NCBI GenBank assembly: GCA_028023455.1
Contig: JAQFVV010006272.1
Coordinates: 2,707,127 to 2,771,126 of the forward strand
Origin: Epiperipatus broadwayi
Lineage: Eukaryota; Onychophora; Udeonychophora; Euonychophora; Peripatidae
Direction: 5' to 3'
Length of the DNA stretch: 64,000 nt
Under the pieces are notes generated by a model. The model did no database searches. It was not told where the DNA came from and saw only the letters and a program-made list of their open reading frames with translations. Both the position numbers and the translations under genes were made by a program. Every line of letters begins with the position of its first letter. Positions within the stretch are counted from its first letter, which is position 1. Positions 47,874 through 63,567 of the stretch are shown here, piece by piece.

Positions 47874-48231
47874 AGTAGGCACTAGATAGGGATTTTATAC
47901 CCAAAGCTTTCTGCATCCATTGATTATAAAGACTTGAACTTGGTGGCAATACTGAATGCAGAATTTGGTACTCTTATTAACAGCATAAGAAAGCATATAA
48001 AATGGTGATCATATGGATAATGATGACTGGTTTTTGAAAAACCAAAGACATAAAAATGTACAGATGCTGAACTGTATTCAGATCTATATGACTATATAAG
48101 TGAATGAGTTTGGGTAGGAAACATTATAATGTTTTCATCTTGGGATTCTAGCTTTCTAGTTAACCAAATAGGTAAAAGATGGCTTTTTGGAGGGTTGTAT
48201 TAGATCCTAAGATTTAGCTGCAGTGTTCACA

Positions 48232-48291
48232 AATTGAAGGTTCCTTACTGATGAAAGCCACAAACTAAAAACTAATCTGAGGATATTGGAT
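48232..48291 (+). ncRNA. Hammerhead relic, family B, core CUGAUGA kept
   Basis: Plus strand: UUCCUUA, an unmutated CUGAUGA (48247-48253), stem II AGC-CACAA-ACU, AAAAAC-UA-AUC, UGAGGAUAUUGGAU. Stem I proximal UCCUUA/UGAGGA pairs at six positions; relative to other copies, two changes on opposite strands (C to U and G to A) restore a pair. Confidence 0.6.
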
Positions 48292-48389
48292 GAGAAGGCA
48301 CTAGATATGGATTTTATGTACAAACCTTCCTGCATACATTGATTATGAAGGCTTGCACTTGGTGGCACTACTGTATAGAGAATTTGATA

Positions 48390-50540
48390 TTCTTATTGTT
48401 ATTTAGGTATGTTTATTATCTTAGTCAAGCCATAATGCCTATTTATGTTCTTAGTTATGTAAAATTCATTGCTTATTTTATTATCCAGTAAAATCCTAGA
48501 CTAGATCTATTTTGAAGATTATTTATTTTGCTTACTATTAAAGCATATACTGTTATAATAACTCCAATTGAGGTGGTTATACTGATTATTCACTATCCTC
48601 ATTATGTACTTTACAAAATTATGCCATGCATAGATTAACTTCTAAGCATAATATCTATGATACTTCTTAAGTGTTGTCTGTTCTTAAATTATGTATGTAT
48701 AGAATTCGTATTGTCATACATCACTATCAGTCCTTATCATTTCATCGAATGTCAATTATAAATGGCCATTTAACTAATAATTTACAATTGACATTGCCAA
48801 ATTTTTACTTAGAAAGTAGTCATAGGCAATTTAGTTACAATAATCTCAAATTTTAATTATATTGTTACTGACTACTCAATAGAAGCTGAGTTTTTTATCT
48901 TTTCATATATTCTAAAAGTGTTTGAATCTGTAATCATTTTTATTATTATTATCATTATCATGATTATTATTATTTCAACGTTTGTATATATTGCACTTGA
49001 TTAATGTATATATATATATATGTAATTAATTTTTATATCTATTCCCTATATTTATAATTTATTCTTTGTATTTATCTTTGTTATTATTTTCTGTACAATT
49101 TTTTTTTTAGATGATAAATATATATACTTTTTTTTTGGAATTAATATTGATTTTTATGAGTAACTTCTCAGAGAAGCTCCGCCTATTTGGAATTATTCTC
49201 TTTTATATATATTGTTTGTTTAATAAATAAATAATTAATAATAATAATTATTGTTAAATTACTAACCAGAGAAATTTTTAAATAAATTTTTTTTAAAAAA
49301 AGGGTTTGGAGAGCTTTTTAACGTAAAAAAAACAACAACATCTCATCTTCTGTTTTTTCAAATAGCATTCAATAAACCTTTTTAAATAAGTACCAAAAGT
49401 ATTTTAGATAGTATTAAATGATGTAATTTTTAAGGTCTGCTTCAAGATGTCAAAACTGATCAGTCATTTTATCATGAACAAAAGTTGGTTTAGATATATA
49501 TCGTGCGTATGTGTAAAATAATGTATTATTTACAAAATTATCTTGCTCTGGTAATATGTAAATCATTCTCCAACTGATTTATACGATTTTTAGAACAATA
49601 TATAGACTGACTATAAATAAAATTGTAATATATTAATTGACGGATGTACTTTAATAACCTCCATAACCAACACATTCTTTTTAAACATGTGAATGAAGAT
49701 AAATGATCCCCCCCCCCCAGATGTATTTTGTACTGAACCAAATCGCCATTTCCCATATGTATCTCCACCAATATTATTACATTTTGATTTACAATTGATT
49801 GATACTTGTAAAGCAAAATGTATACTAATTTATTTTTGATAGATTGTTAGAAAAAAGTTTTGTATATTTTAGTAAGCTATTTAATAAAAAAACTGTTTTA
49901 CTCTTTTAAAACTTATCTATATATATAAATACATGCACATGGACAAGGGAACTCAGGTGTTGATATCTCTATAACACTGCATATATATTGTTTATTAAGT
50001 CAGACTTAAAGTATATGTTTGGGCTAGGGATAATGTCTAGCTTAATAAATGATTAGTAAAAGTTAATAGTAGAAGTTAATGTTTTTTATATTTAAATTAG
50101 TAGTTTGTATAAAGGTTGTAAGTGCTGAAAATTAGAAACTTTTTAATTAAAGTATAGTAATTTTCTATCTAAATATATTCTGAACAAATAATAAAGATAT
50201 GTGTAAAAGAATGTAATCTAGGTCAACTGACGAATACTGATTTAGCATAAAATGCTTATATCAGAGATACTAAATATTTTCACATGTCTTTGATCATATA
50301 TTTTTGTAATGTCCGATGTAATAGAAAATATAAATATGAAGTTAAATTGAAATAATTTTAAAACATGCTTGAGAAGATGCAATGAATGCTTCTAATGCAT
50401 ATATAGTGTGAGAGATTGGTTTGAATTCTGATCTTATAAATAGTTGTGATAGAAATGAACTAAGGTGAAACATGCATTGATAAAAACAAAAAAAAAAATT
50501 GCAAATATATAATGTATAATTTCTAGTATTTGGATTTATT
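48390..50540. other. AT-rich stretch upstream of nAChR exon
   Basis: Probably intron, given the acceptor site at its end. A methionine-led frame at 49158-49230 (MSNFSEKLRLFGIILFYIYC) looks signal-peptide-like but lacks an appropriate donor, so I do not call it exon 1. An 11-base C run lies at 49709-49719. No other structure. Confidence 0.4.
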
Positions 50541-50546
50541 TTTCAG

Positions 50547-50683
50547 GTTTTGCCTCTAGCGATGAAGAAAGACTGGTACGAGATTTATTCAAAGGTTATA
50601 ATAAGTTGATTAGACCAGTAAAAAATATATCAGAAATTGTCAGAGTGGAGTTTACTGTTGCACTGTTTCAAATTATTAATGTA
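50547..50683 (+). CDS. Nicotinic acetylcholine receptor subunit, one internal exon
   Basis: Part of a Cys-loop, ligand-gated cation channel subunit that acts in neuronal or muscle membranes. The exon is bounded by TTTTTCAG (ending 50546) and GTAAGT (50684). It starts with two bases of a split codon and encodes 45 full codons: 'FASSDEERLVRDLFKGYN', then 'KLIRPVKNISEIVRVEF' and 'TVALFQIINV'. The pattern EERL-x-x-DLF-x-GYNKL-x-RPV-x-N marks the first extracellular helix and beta-strand 1 of nAChR subunits. The exon ends in phase 0 exactly where a 45-bp exon (usually DEKNQ-like) follows in many nAChR genes, and it is preceded by the signal-peptide exon in the family. Position in the protein is therefore residues about 1-45 of the mature subunit. 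Similarity is greatest to protostome non-alpha/beta-type subunits. The rest of the gene was not located here. Confidence 0.9.
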
Positions 50684-50818
50684 GTAAGTAAAAAATTTTT
50701 ATTTTTTATTTATAAAAATCATTTCTATAAAATTTGTATATATATATAGGTATGAAATTAAAATTTCTCTTTAAGATTTACATATACTTAACTAAAATGT
50801 TTTTTTTTCCGTGTGTTA

Positions 50819-50890
50819 TAGCATCGGCCGAGAAGCGAACCCGCTAACCTTGTAAGAAAGTAGTGCTGACCACCCACCACCAATCCTTAA
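50819..50890 (-). mobile_element. tRNA-derived SINE, third copy (inverted)
   Basis: Read on the minus strand it contains GGTGGTCAGC, a degenerate B box GGGTTCGCTTCTC and the family ending CGGCCGATGCTATAACAC. It is a shorter, diverged relative of the copies at 7721 and 9125, and lies about 135 bp downstream of the nAChR exon, inside its intron. Confidence 0.7.
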
Positions 50891-50892
50891 AA

Positions 50893-51030
50893 ATAAAAAT
50901 GTTTTTGGGGGGGTTTTTTTAAAAAAAAAATTTTTTTTTTTAATTTTTATATTTTTAAAAAAAAATTAAGATGATAAAAATTTAAATTTTTTGTAAAAAA
51001 ATTTTTTTAATTTTTTATAAAAAAACACTT
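50893..51030. repeat. Homopolymer-rich foldback tract
   Basis: G7, T7-11 and A8-10 runs alternate (TTTTGGGGGGG, TTTAAAAAAAAAA) so that the tract can fold on itself. Such tracts are prone to sequencing or polishing error, so its exact sequence should be treated with care. Confidence 0.7.
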
Positions 51031-51044
51031 TGAAGAATATACAT

Positions 51045-54000
51045 ATTTTGGGAAGAATATTTGGTAGTAACATAGAATGCACTCTCCTATGTTTTGGTTT
51101 CTAAAAGAGGTCCCAAAACCACCACTGCTGACACAACCAAATACTAAACAAAGTCAGATAATGTTGCTCACTATTGTCAGTGTTATTTTGACCACTAGCT
51201 AAAAAATCTCAATTTTCTTCAAAAATGAAAAAATAACATGCTTAATAAAAAATCAAATATCTCTAAATCAAAATAACATACGTATTAATAATTGGAAAAT
51301 GACTGGGCTGGGGAAAAAGCAAAAATTACATGACCAAAAGATCAAATTACTACCCACAATCAAATACCATGGTACAACTATGCACAGTGAAAAAAATACC
51401 TCTAGAAATCAAAATATCAAACATATTAATAATTAGAAAATGACAAGGATGGTGGAAAAAAGCAAAAAATTACATGACCAGTCAAATAAACAAAAATTTT
51501 TGTAGAACTATGCTCAATCAAAAAAAATATCAAATACTTCTAGAAATCAAAATATCAAATGTATTAATAATAAATAAACAACTGGGGGAGTAGTAGATTC
51601 ATCATAGGATCACAAACCTTCTCTCAGAAACCAAATAACAATAATAATGTATTTTATTTTTATAATATGCTTGAATTAAAGTAAAAATGATAGCCAAAAT
51701 AATTACATAAACTAACAAAAGAAGAAACGTGCTTGAACTAATGTTATAATTAATCAAAAAACTAAATCTTTATAAAAAGATTTCAATTTTTGTTTGCAAA
51801 CTAACATATTTTATTTTTAAACTATAACAATAATAATGTGCTCAAGTAAACACAAGAACACTAGGCAAAAGATAAAATAATAAACACAAGAAGAAATGTG
51901 CTTAATGAACCAAAAATTCCAATGAATCCATCTAAAAAAATGTTATTTTATTGTGTGTAAACTAACACATCTTAATTTTAAAATATGGCAGTAACCATAT
52001 TCTCAAGTAAGTGTAGGAATAGCAACCAAAAAAAATTGGATAAACTGACACAAGAAGAAATGTGCTTACTCTTTAAAATATTTTAATATTACCATTAACA
52101 ATAAAAAACATAACGTTAATCCACATTACTAAAGCAGGTTTGATTTTTAAACAGCAAATACACTACTTTTGATCTATATAAAAAGTTCAAATTTATTCTG
52201 TAAAGTAAAGAATTTTACTTTTAAAACATAAAGCAGAACAAGCACATATGCTGGGGTTAAAATAAAAACAGCAGTTGAAAGAAAAATTGCATAAACTAAA
52301 GCATTTTCATTTTACTGTTAAAAAAATTAATTAATTGGGTTTTCTTACTAAAAAGTGAGTTATGTTGTGTGATTTATACTAACATGTTGTTATGAAAAAA
52401 TGGGCAAAAGAAGAAGTTGGCAGTATTTATATTTGACCTTGTGACATCATAGTCAGTTCAAAGTAGCAGGTTTCACACATGATCACATGATAGAGTGCTC
52501 TCTTTGTAGAATTTTGAAATTTAAACCCATCTGTACAGCTATCTATATAATTTTCTATCTATTCATATCAATTAACAAATTATTGAAACACATATTAAAA
52601 AAATATTTACATATTATATTAATACATAAAAAGTACAAATTAAAATAATATAACTTAGTTAGAGGAAAAAATAATATTAAAAAAATTCAATTTACAAACA
52701 AACAACATTAATTACATTTCTAGATATTTTTAAAAAAGTAATTCTGTAAATGTTTCTCACATATGTATTTTCATGTTTATTTATTGATTTAAAAAATGAT
52801 TAATAGATACAAAAGTATGTAGATGGGTTTAAATTTCAAAATCCTATAAGGAGATCACTATATTATGTGATCAAGAGCAAACCCTGCTGCTTTGAATTGA
52901 CTATGAAATCATGAGATGAAATGTGAATACTGTTAGTTTTTTTCATCTCCATTTTTTTTATAACTACATGTGAGAACAATTCACATGACATAACTGAATT
53001 TCTGGTAAGAAATAAGTCCAATTTTTTTTTGATTAACTGTAAAAAAAAATCTGTTTTTTTTTTTTTGTTAATTGTAAAATTAAAATGCTTTATGTAATTT
53101 TTCTTTCGACTGCCATTTTTATGTTAACTTCAGAACATGTGCTTGTTCTGCCTCATATTTTAAAAGAAAAATGTTTTACTTTACTAGAATAAATTTGAAG
53201 TTTTTTATGTAGATTAAGATAGGTTCATATGCTATTTAAAAATCAACCCTACTTTGATAGAGTTGATTAACTTTGCTTTTTTTTGTTAATAGTAGTACTA
53301 GAATGTGTTAAGGCTTAATAACATTTCTTCTCATGTTAGTTTTACTTTGAGCTGCAATTTGTACATTAATTGGAGCACATGAATTACTGCCATATTTTAA
53401 AAGTTAAAAGTGTTAGTTTATATGCAATAAATTAAAATCATTTTATAAACATTTATTGTTTTTTTAAAGTTAATTATAATATTAGATTATTTTAGTTTAA
53501 ACCAATTTCTCCTTGTTTTAGTTTATGCAATTTTTCTTTCAGCTGCCGTTTTTATATTTACTCGAGTACACGGTTACTGCCATATTTTAAAAATAAAATG
53601 CATTAGTTTACACACATTATATTGGAATATGTTTATATGGAATTATTGGCATTATGATTAATTATAATAATAGATTATTATAGCTTAAGTACATTTCTTC
53701 TTGTGTTATTTTATGCAATTTTATTTTGGCTACCATTTTTACATTAATTTCAGCATATTTTAAAAGTAAAAACCTTACTATTGTTATTTCATTTTTGGGT
53801 AGGGGCTTGTAGTCAGCTGATGAACCTATTACTCTTCAGTCATTTTCTAATTATTAATATATTTAATATTCTGATTTCTAGAAGTATTTGATTTTTTTTG
53901 TTTGCTGTTTATTTGTCTGTAGGAGTAATTTTCTTTTGGTCATGTAATTTTTTGTTTCTTCACAGTCACAATAAATAATATGTTTGGCATTTTGATTTAT

Positions 54001-54285
54001 TTTGTTTTGGTCATGACAGCATGCCAATATTTTTACAGTCATTTGCTAACAGTTGCAAAATATTGTTTTTTCATATTTTATTGTGGCATAATTAGATCTT
54101 TTGGTCAAGTAATTTTTACTCCTCTCATTCATTTTATAATTAATAATATGTTTGTTATTTTGATTTCTAGAAGTATTTTATTTTTTTAATTGTGCATAGT
54201 TATACAAAATTTGCATGTTTATTTGATTGTGAAAGTAATTTGATCTTTTGTTCATGTGATTTGTTGCTTTTTTTTCTCCCACACC
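51045..54285. repeat. Large imperfect foldback (arms ~1.5 kb)
   Basis: The left arm (51045-52600) and right arm (52800-54285) are inverted copies around a centre near 52660. Examples: AGTCAGTTCAAAGTAGCAGG (about 52450) versus CTGCTTTGAATTGACT (about 52890); TTTGAAATTTAAACCCATCT (about 52515) versus its complement at about 52830. Both arms hold sub-repeats: AATCAAAATATCAAAYRTAT (three copies, 51250-51570) and GAAGAAATGTGCTT (51720, 51890, 52050) with inverted partners at 53330-53740 and 53840-54180. Arm divergence is moderate. The outermost part of the right arm is displaced to 55735-55960 by a family C insertion. No coding capacity found. Confidence 0.75.
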
Positions 54286-54289
54286 AGTC

Positions 54290-55735
54290 ATTTTTAAATA
54301 CCTTTATTGAAGTTGTAAAATCAGTTTTTGGTATGGTAGTTTGTAAACTTTTGATCCTTTTTAAGTTAGAATAAAATTTGAAAGTCGAAGTTTTAATAGA
54401 TTTAAATTCAAAAGAATTGCTTAAAATTTGGTATATGTGTAATTAATATAAGGCTAATCCATATTGGATAGTAATTTTTTTGGTAGTCACATAGTTTCTT
54501 AGATATGGAACAGAAAGCAGAAAAATATTGAATATTTTGATATTTAAAATTTTTTTTTTTTTCTTAGAGCTTTCATTTGTTTTCAATAATACTCATGCAT
54601 AGTTATATAGGATTTTTTTTCTTTCAATTTATTTTCCTGGTATCATTTTAATAATATTTTAAAATTGAGATTTAATAGAGTTAAATTAAATATTATTTAT
54701 TGAAATTTTGTACACTTTTTTAAATCTCTATAAAAGTGACAAGACATTAATATTTTAAATAGATGACTTAGTTTCTTAGATATTAAAGAGTGGAGGAAAA
54801 GCTTCAATATTTTAAATAATGCTCACAATTTTAATGGTTGCAATTGTATATTTTATTAAAGTAAAAAAAAAGTTTTTTATAATATAATTTTGTTAAGCTT
54901 TTTTTTAAAAAAAAAAAAAAAAATTTCAGATAAAAATAAAAGTGAAATAATTTTAAACAACTAAACATCACATGATCACAGTTTCTTATGCTTGCTCATA
55001 ACTGTTATTAAACAAAAAAGTTACTCACTGATTTTTTATACATATATAATTATGTCAACATACTATATATAATTTATACATAAAGAGTATACGTATTAAC
55101 TTACTTCAGAAATATCTTTCAATATATATATATATATACTATATGTGTGCAAATGACTTAAAATAAAATTATACATATTAATTGAAATTCATTTATAATA
55201 TAGATTTGATAAGCAATTTTTTTTAAAATTTCCAATCAAAAACAAAAATATTTTCTATTTTTAATCACTTATATACATGTATATTATTATGTACAAATAC
55301 TAAATATATATAAATAAGGGATATGCATTTTAACTTTTTTCAGAAATATCTAGTGAAGTGTCCAGTCAATTTAAAGTACAATATAGTTTTACATTGTTAT
55401 TTGCTGTGCCAATACTAAAAAATTAAAAATAACAGAGATAATTTTTTTTATATTAAATACTTTTATTTACCATGCACTAAAAATAAAAAAAATTTCTTCA
55501 ACCAAATTGGGGTTTTTAGATTTGATATGAAATAAAAGCATGAAAGGGGATCTAGAATTTAATTAAGTCAATCCTTATTTTTTTATATCAAGGGGTTGAT
55601 TTAATTAATTTCTGCATCCCCCATACTTTTATTTCAAGTTAAATCTACAAACTACAATTGTAGTTGTAGAAACAATTATTTTTTTTAGTGAATAGCATTT
55701 AGTATATATATAAAAAAAATGTCTCTATTATTTAA
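54290..55735 (+). repeat. Family C copy nested in the foldback
   Basis: Same ordered blocks as at 34265: AAATACCTTTATTGAAGTTG, AAATTTGAAAGTCGAAG, TCACATAGTTTCTTAGAT, GTGTCCAGTCAATTTAAAG, and the end hairpin (about 55500-55680: TTTTTAGATTTGATATGAAA and its complement). It interrupts the right arm of the foldback, so it arrived later. It carries a short family B end piece at 54955-55012. Confidence 0.7.
54955..55012 (+). repeat. Family B end fragment
   Basis: AACATCACATGATCACAGTT then CTTATGCTTGCTCATAACTG matches the unit start at 37725 and 38170 almost exactly for about 55 bp, with no ribozyme part. Confidence 0.75.
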
Positions 55736-55960
55736 TTATTAATGTGTTTATTATTTTGATTTTTAGAAATATTTCTTTTTTTTTTTATTGAGCACAGTTC
55801 TACAAACTTTGCATGTTATTTTTAAATTTTTGATTGAAATTTATCAATGACAACAGGTATTATCTGACTTATGTTTAGTATTTGGTTTTGATAGCAGTGG
55901 TTTTGGGACTACCCTTAGAAAACAAAATGGCAGAGATCACATTCTAAATTAATACTAAAT
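55735..55960. repeat. Displaced outer end of the foldback right arm
   Basis: The complement of GTCCCAAAACCACCACTGCT (about 51112) and of ACCAAATACTAAACA is found here as AGTATTTGGTT...AGCAGTGGTTTTGGGAC (about 55878-55912). It is the mirror of 51080-51170, separated from the rest of the arm by the family C copy. Confidence 0.75.
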
Positions 55961-58555
55961 ATTTAGTCAACTGCTGAAAAATTAAAAGTATATACAATTC
56001 TAATTTTAAAGCTGTATATATATATATATAATTATATTTTTTTAAATATAGACTTTTTAAAAATTTTAAATATATTACTGAAAACATTAAAATAAAAATC
56101 ATACCTTTCAATCAAATAAATTACTAGTCTAATTCCCATATTGTTCTTTAAATGTCATGCATTTTTGCTTTGGATTAATTGATAAATATTATACAAATTT
56201 ACATTCCAATGTTCATTAATTAATCTTCATTAAATTTAAAAGTTGATAACCCCTTTGGCCAAACTTTGACTTGTGAGCCATATGCTGAGCCACTTGGAGC
56301 TAACTAGACTATCCAATGTATCTTTCACAAAACTTTTGAAATAAAATCATGATATAACTTATATTATCATGATGTATTTACATTTTACTTTGAAACCATA
56401 CATACTTTACTCTTTTGTAGTGACAATTATTTTTAATAATTGTTTACATCATTAACTTTGATACTTTTATTGTTGTTGATTCTTAGAACTACAATATATT
56501 ACTGAATATTTAAAAAAAATAATTGTGGTTCTTGAATATATCTTAAGTTTAACACATGACTCTTGTTTTGCCATCTCTGGCTTATACAGTAAAGAATAAT
56601 CATTAATTAGTTATCTTTGTTGAAAAGTGATTGTTATAAATATATGATTGTTAAAAATATTACACTTTTTAAGTCAATTTAAATAATCTTCATGCTTATT
56701 GTTAAACTGTGAAAATTGAAATTTTTAAGGTGTAGCAAAGTTGAAAAGGATATTTAGCTTTTAAAATACTAGTCTATATGCCCTGTATGTCATTCTGTTT
56801 TAATTTAGACTAATGATCGTAATTTATTATCATAATTTTTATTTCATTCCATATCTAAAGTCTTATTCATATTAGAACATTTATATACATATGTAATATT
56901 TTGAGGTTAGTTCATTGTCACTGTTTAAATATAATTAAATAGCCCTCTAATATCAGCAAATGAGGAATATATTTTTAAAACTAAACTTCTTACTCCTTCA
57001 GGGATATCTTTTTAACTTTGAAAATATAGTCATTGCTGACATTAGATGGCTATTAGGTTAAGTTTAAATAGTTTTAATGTGTTAATCTCAAAACATTGCA
57101 TATAAATTTTGCTACAAACTTTCTGGACACACATCAACATATGGCCACATTGCATACAAATATTTAACACTATAAATTATTATTTATTACACACACATAT
57201 ATATATATATATTATAATGTTTAATGAGTGTTTAAATGAAAATATTTTAATATGTGAAGTTTTCCATCTACTGTAATAGAAAGCTCTTGCTTGGACAGTA
57301 GTCAATCATGATTAACTGCCTAAAACAAAGAGGAAAAGTAAACCGACAGTATCAATGCAGTCAATAAAACAATAAAGTGTTAATGGTCCTAATAAATTTT
57401 ATAAGTAACTATTCAAAATACACAAGTGCTTATTTTTATAACCACCTTTGCACAGTTTATGAAAATAATTGAGAGTACAGTATTTCTACTCTAAGTAATA
57501 GTTATTTATCAAATTTATTAGTACTACTAATACTTTACTGTTTATTGTTCTTGTAATAATTAATCTATAATGAATTTTTATTTCATATATATAAACGCAA
57601 AAAAGAAAAAATTGTGTGCTGATTAATAAAATCTACCACACCATGTTTCAATCTAATCTGAATAAAACTTGTATTTTTTTCAAGTTGTAATTTGACTAAG
57701 AATTATTTTTCACGTTGCCAGTTCATAGCCAATCTAAATATCAATTTAGTAGTGCAGCTATTATTAACTAGAGAATAAAACAAAAATGGAAAATGACTCA
57801 AATTTTTACCATCCAATTAATCAAAAAGACCTGATCAATAAAAATTTCTTCGTGATTGCATCACTGTGTGAAACAATTGAAGAGACTTTGTCCTAAAATG
57901 GCTTATGTAAAAGTTATTTAAATCTTTTATCTGATATATGGAACAATAGTTATATAAGAATATTGTATTATTTAATAGTTAAAACTTTTATTTAGCAATT
58001 TTTTTACTGTCTTTCTCAGTGTAACATTTATCATGATGAATGTTTATGGACCATTACATGTACCAATATCTAGATTTTTTTCTTGTCATTTTCCCTCTTA
58101 CCTTTCCTCTATTATTGATTACATGTGTTCAGCTTTCGTATAGAAATTTAAATATGAGTTTTAATTTATTTTTTACTCTGCATGGTGCATATTTAATATT
58201 AAATTATTAGTTTAAATATTATATATATTTGTAATAGACTGTGCAATACATAAATTTATATGCTATGCCATTGTTTTGTTATGGAAACTGTATATATAAA
58301 CTTTTTTGGTTCATCTAATAGGTATTTTGGTTGATATCTAAAATATAAGTATAGTAGACAATAATTTAGGATCTTATATAGGAGACAAGAAGTATGTTTT
58401 AAATTCTTGAATCTAATTGGTTAAATGTATTCCAAAAATTAAAAGTTAATATTATATATAAATTAGAATGACAAATTATTCAAATACTATTAAATTTATT
58501 GTAGCATCTTTATCCAAATACCCAGGAAATGTAAAATGATCATTTATGATATATA
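55960..58555. other. AT-rich stretch, no gene seen
   Basis: Presumably nAChR intron or intergenic. About 56245-56310 contains a slightly GC-richer phrase (CCCTTTGGCCAAACTTTGAC). No exon-like frame and no match to the expected 45-bp nAChR exon was found by eye. Confidence 0.4.
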
Positions 58556-58559
58556 CATA

Positions 58560-59200
58560 TATATGGGACTTGAACTCAGACTTTCAAATACTCTATAGCT
58601 ATCCAATCTATCTTATAGAACTGTTACATATGACCACATACATGTGAAAAAGATAAATAATCTCCAGTATATGTATTTCATGCTGAACCAGCCCTCATCA
58701 GTTGGTTCAGATCATCATCTCTCACACATATAAACAATCAATACTTAGTTTATATTACAATAGCAAATATTCAAACTTTAATGGATAAGCTTCAATCTTC
58801 TCCATTCTCCAACTCTTCAGTCATCCATATAATTGAACATCTAAGAAATAATCAAAACCCTTGATGATGCCAATATGACTGTCATACCCATATTGATCTT
58901 AAGTCAATCTTACTCTTCACACAAAAACTTAATATGTCCATTTAATTATGTAAAAGAGAGTTTGGGAAAAATACAGGCTGAATATGTAATTGTCTATACT
59001 AAATATAATGTAAGTATAACAGACTTGAACTCAGACTTTCAAGCATCCTATAGTATCCAATCTATCTTATACAACTGATACACACAATCACATACATGCA
59101 TGTGGTTATATGTTCTAATTATACAAGATAAACAGAATAGCTGTAGGGTGCTTGAAAGTTTGAGTTCACATCTCTTATAATTACATTAAGTTTAGTATAG
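58560..59200. repeat. Family A ribozyme repeat block 2
   Basis: ACTTGAACTCAGACTTTCAA occurs at 58567 and 59023, giving a direct period of 456 bp; a partial second unit (to about 59100) is followed by an inverted part ending in TTGAAAGTTTGAGTTCA (about 59150). Blocks CATGCTGAACCAGCCCTCAT, TTAATGGATAAGCTTCAATC and AATATGACTGTCATACCCAT are shared with the block at 21845. It contains one intact-looking hammerhead. Confidence 0.85.
58655..58718 (-). ncRNA. Hammerhead ribozyme, type I, family A
   Basis: Minus strand: stem I strand AUGAUCU-GAA-CCAA, core CUGAUGA (complement 58695-58701), stem II region GGGCUG-GUU-CAGCAU with GCUG/CAGC paired, GAAA (complement 58676-58679), stem III AUA-CA-UAU, cleavage triplet AUA, then C-UGG-AGAUUAU. 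The sister copy at 21942 has UUGG-AGAUCAU, which pairs perfectly with CCAA and AUGAUCU, so the ancestral stem I was 4 bp, an internal loop, and 7 bp. In this copy the closing pair of stem I and the base of stem II carry mismatches, so activity may be reduced. Confidence 0.72.
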
Positions 59201-59301
59201 ACAATATACATGCATTTATGCATTTAAATATAATATATATGCAAAAGAAAATCCCACTGCTTAATGCTAAATTGAAATTAATATCCAAATATTAATCACC
59301 C

Positions 59302-59402
59302 CACATGGTTAAGAAATTCCCTCTGTGAAATAAATATATTAGAGTACTGACTCTAACATATTTATTTCATAGAGGGCAGTGCTGAATTTCTTAGGCATGT
59401 GA
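59302..59402. repeat. ~100-bp imperfect hairpin
   Basis: CACATGGTTAAGAAATT and CCCTCTGTGAAATAAATATA on the left match TATTTATTTCATAGAGGG and AATTTCTTAGGCATGTG on the right around TTAGAGTACTGACTCTAA. MITE-like in shape; no target duplication recognised. Confidence 0.65.
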
Positions 59403-59409
59403 GATGATT

Positions 59410-63567
<4,158 letters not shown>

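Larger units (their letters stand above)
47165..48390. repeat. Family B ribozyme repeat cluster 2
   Basis: Starts with AAACATCACATAATCACCAT, then the shared blocks CATAAAATCTCTAGCTAGTG, CAACATCCCCAGATTA and GAGAGCACTGCACCTAGATC. A second partial direct unit starts at about 47605, and two inverted units follow (about 47700-48000 and 48000-48390). Order, content and orientation match the cluster at 37725, with more divergence. It holds three hammerhead relics. Confidence 0.8.

Noticed and set aside
49158-49230. Met-led frame with a hydrophobic stretch, considered as nAChR signal-peptide exon
   Set aside because: No donor site of the required phase follows before the stop codon.
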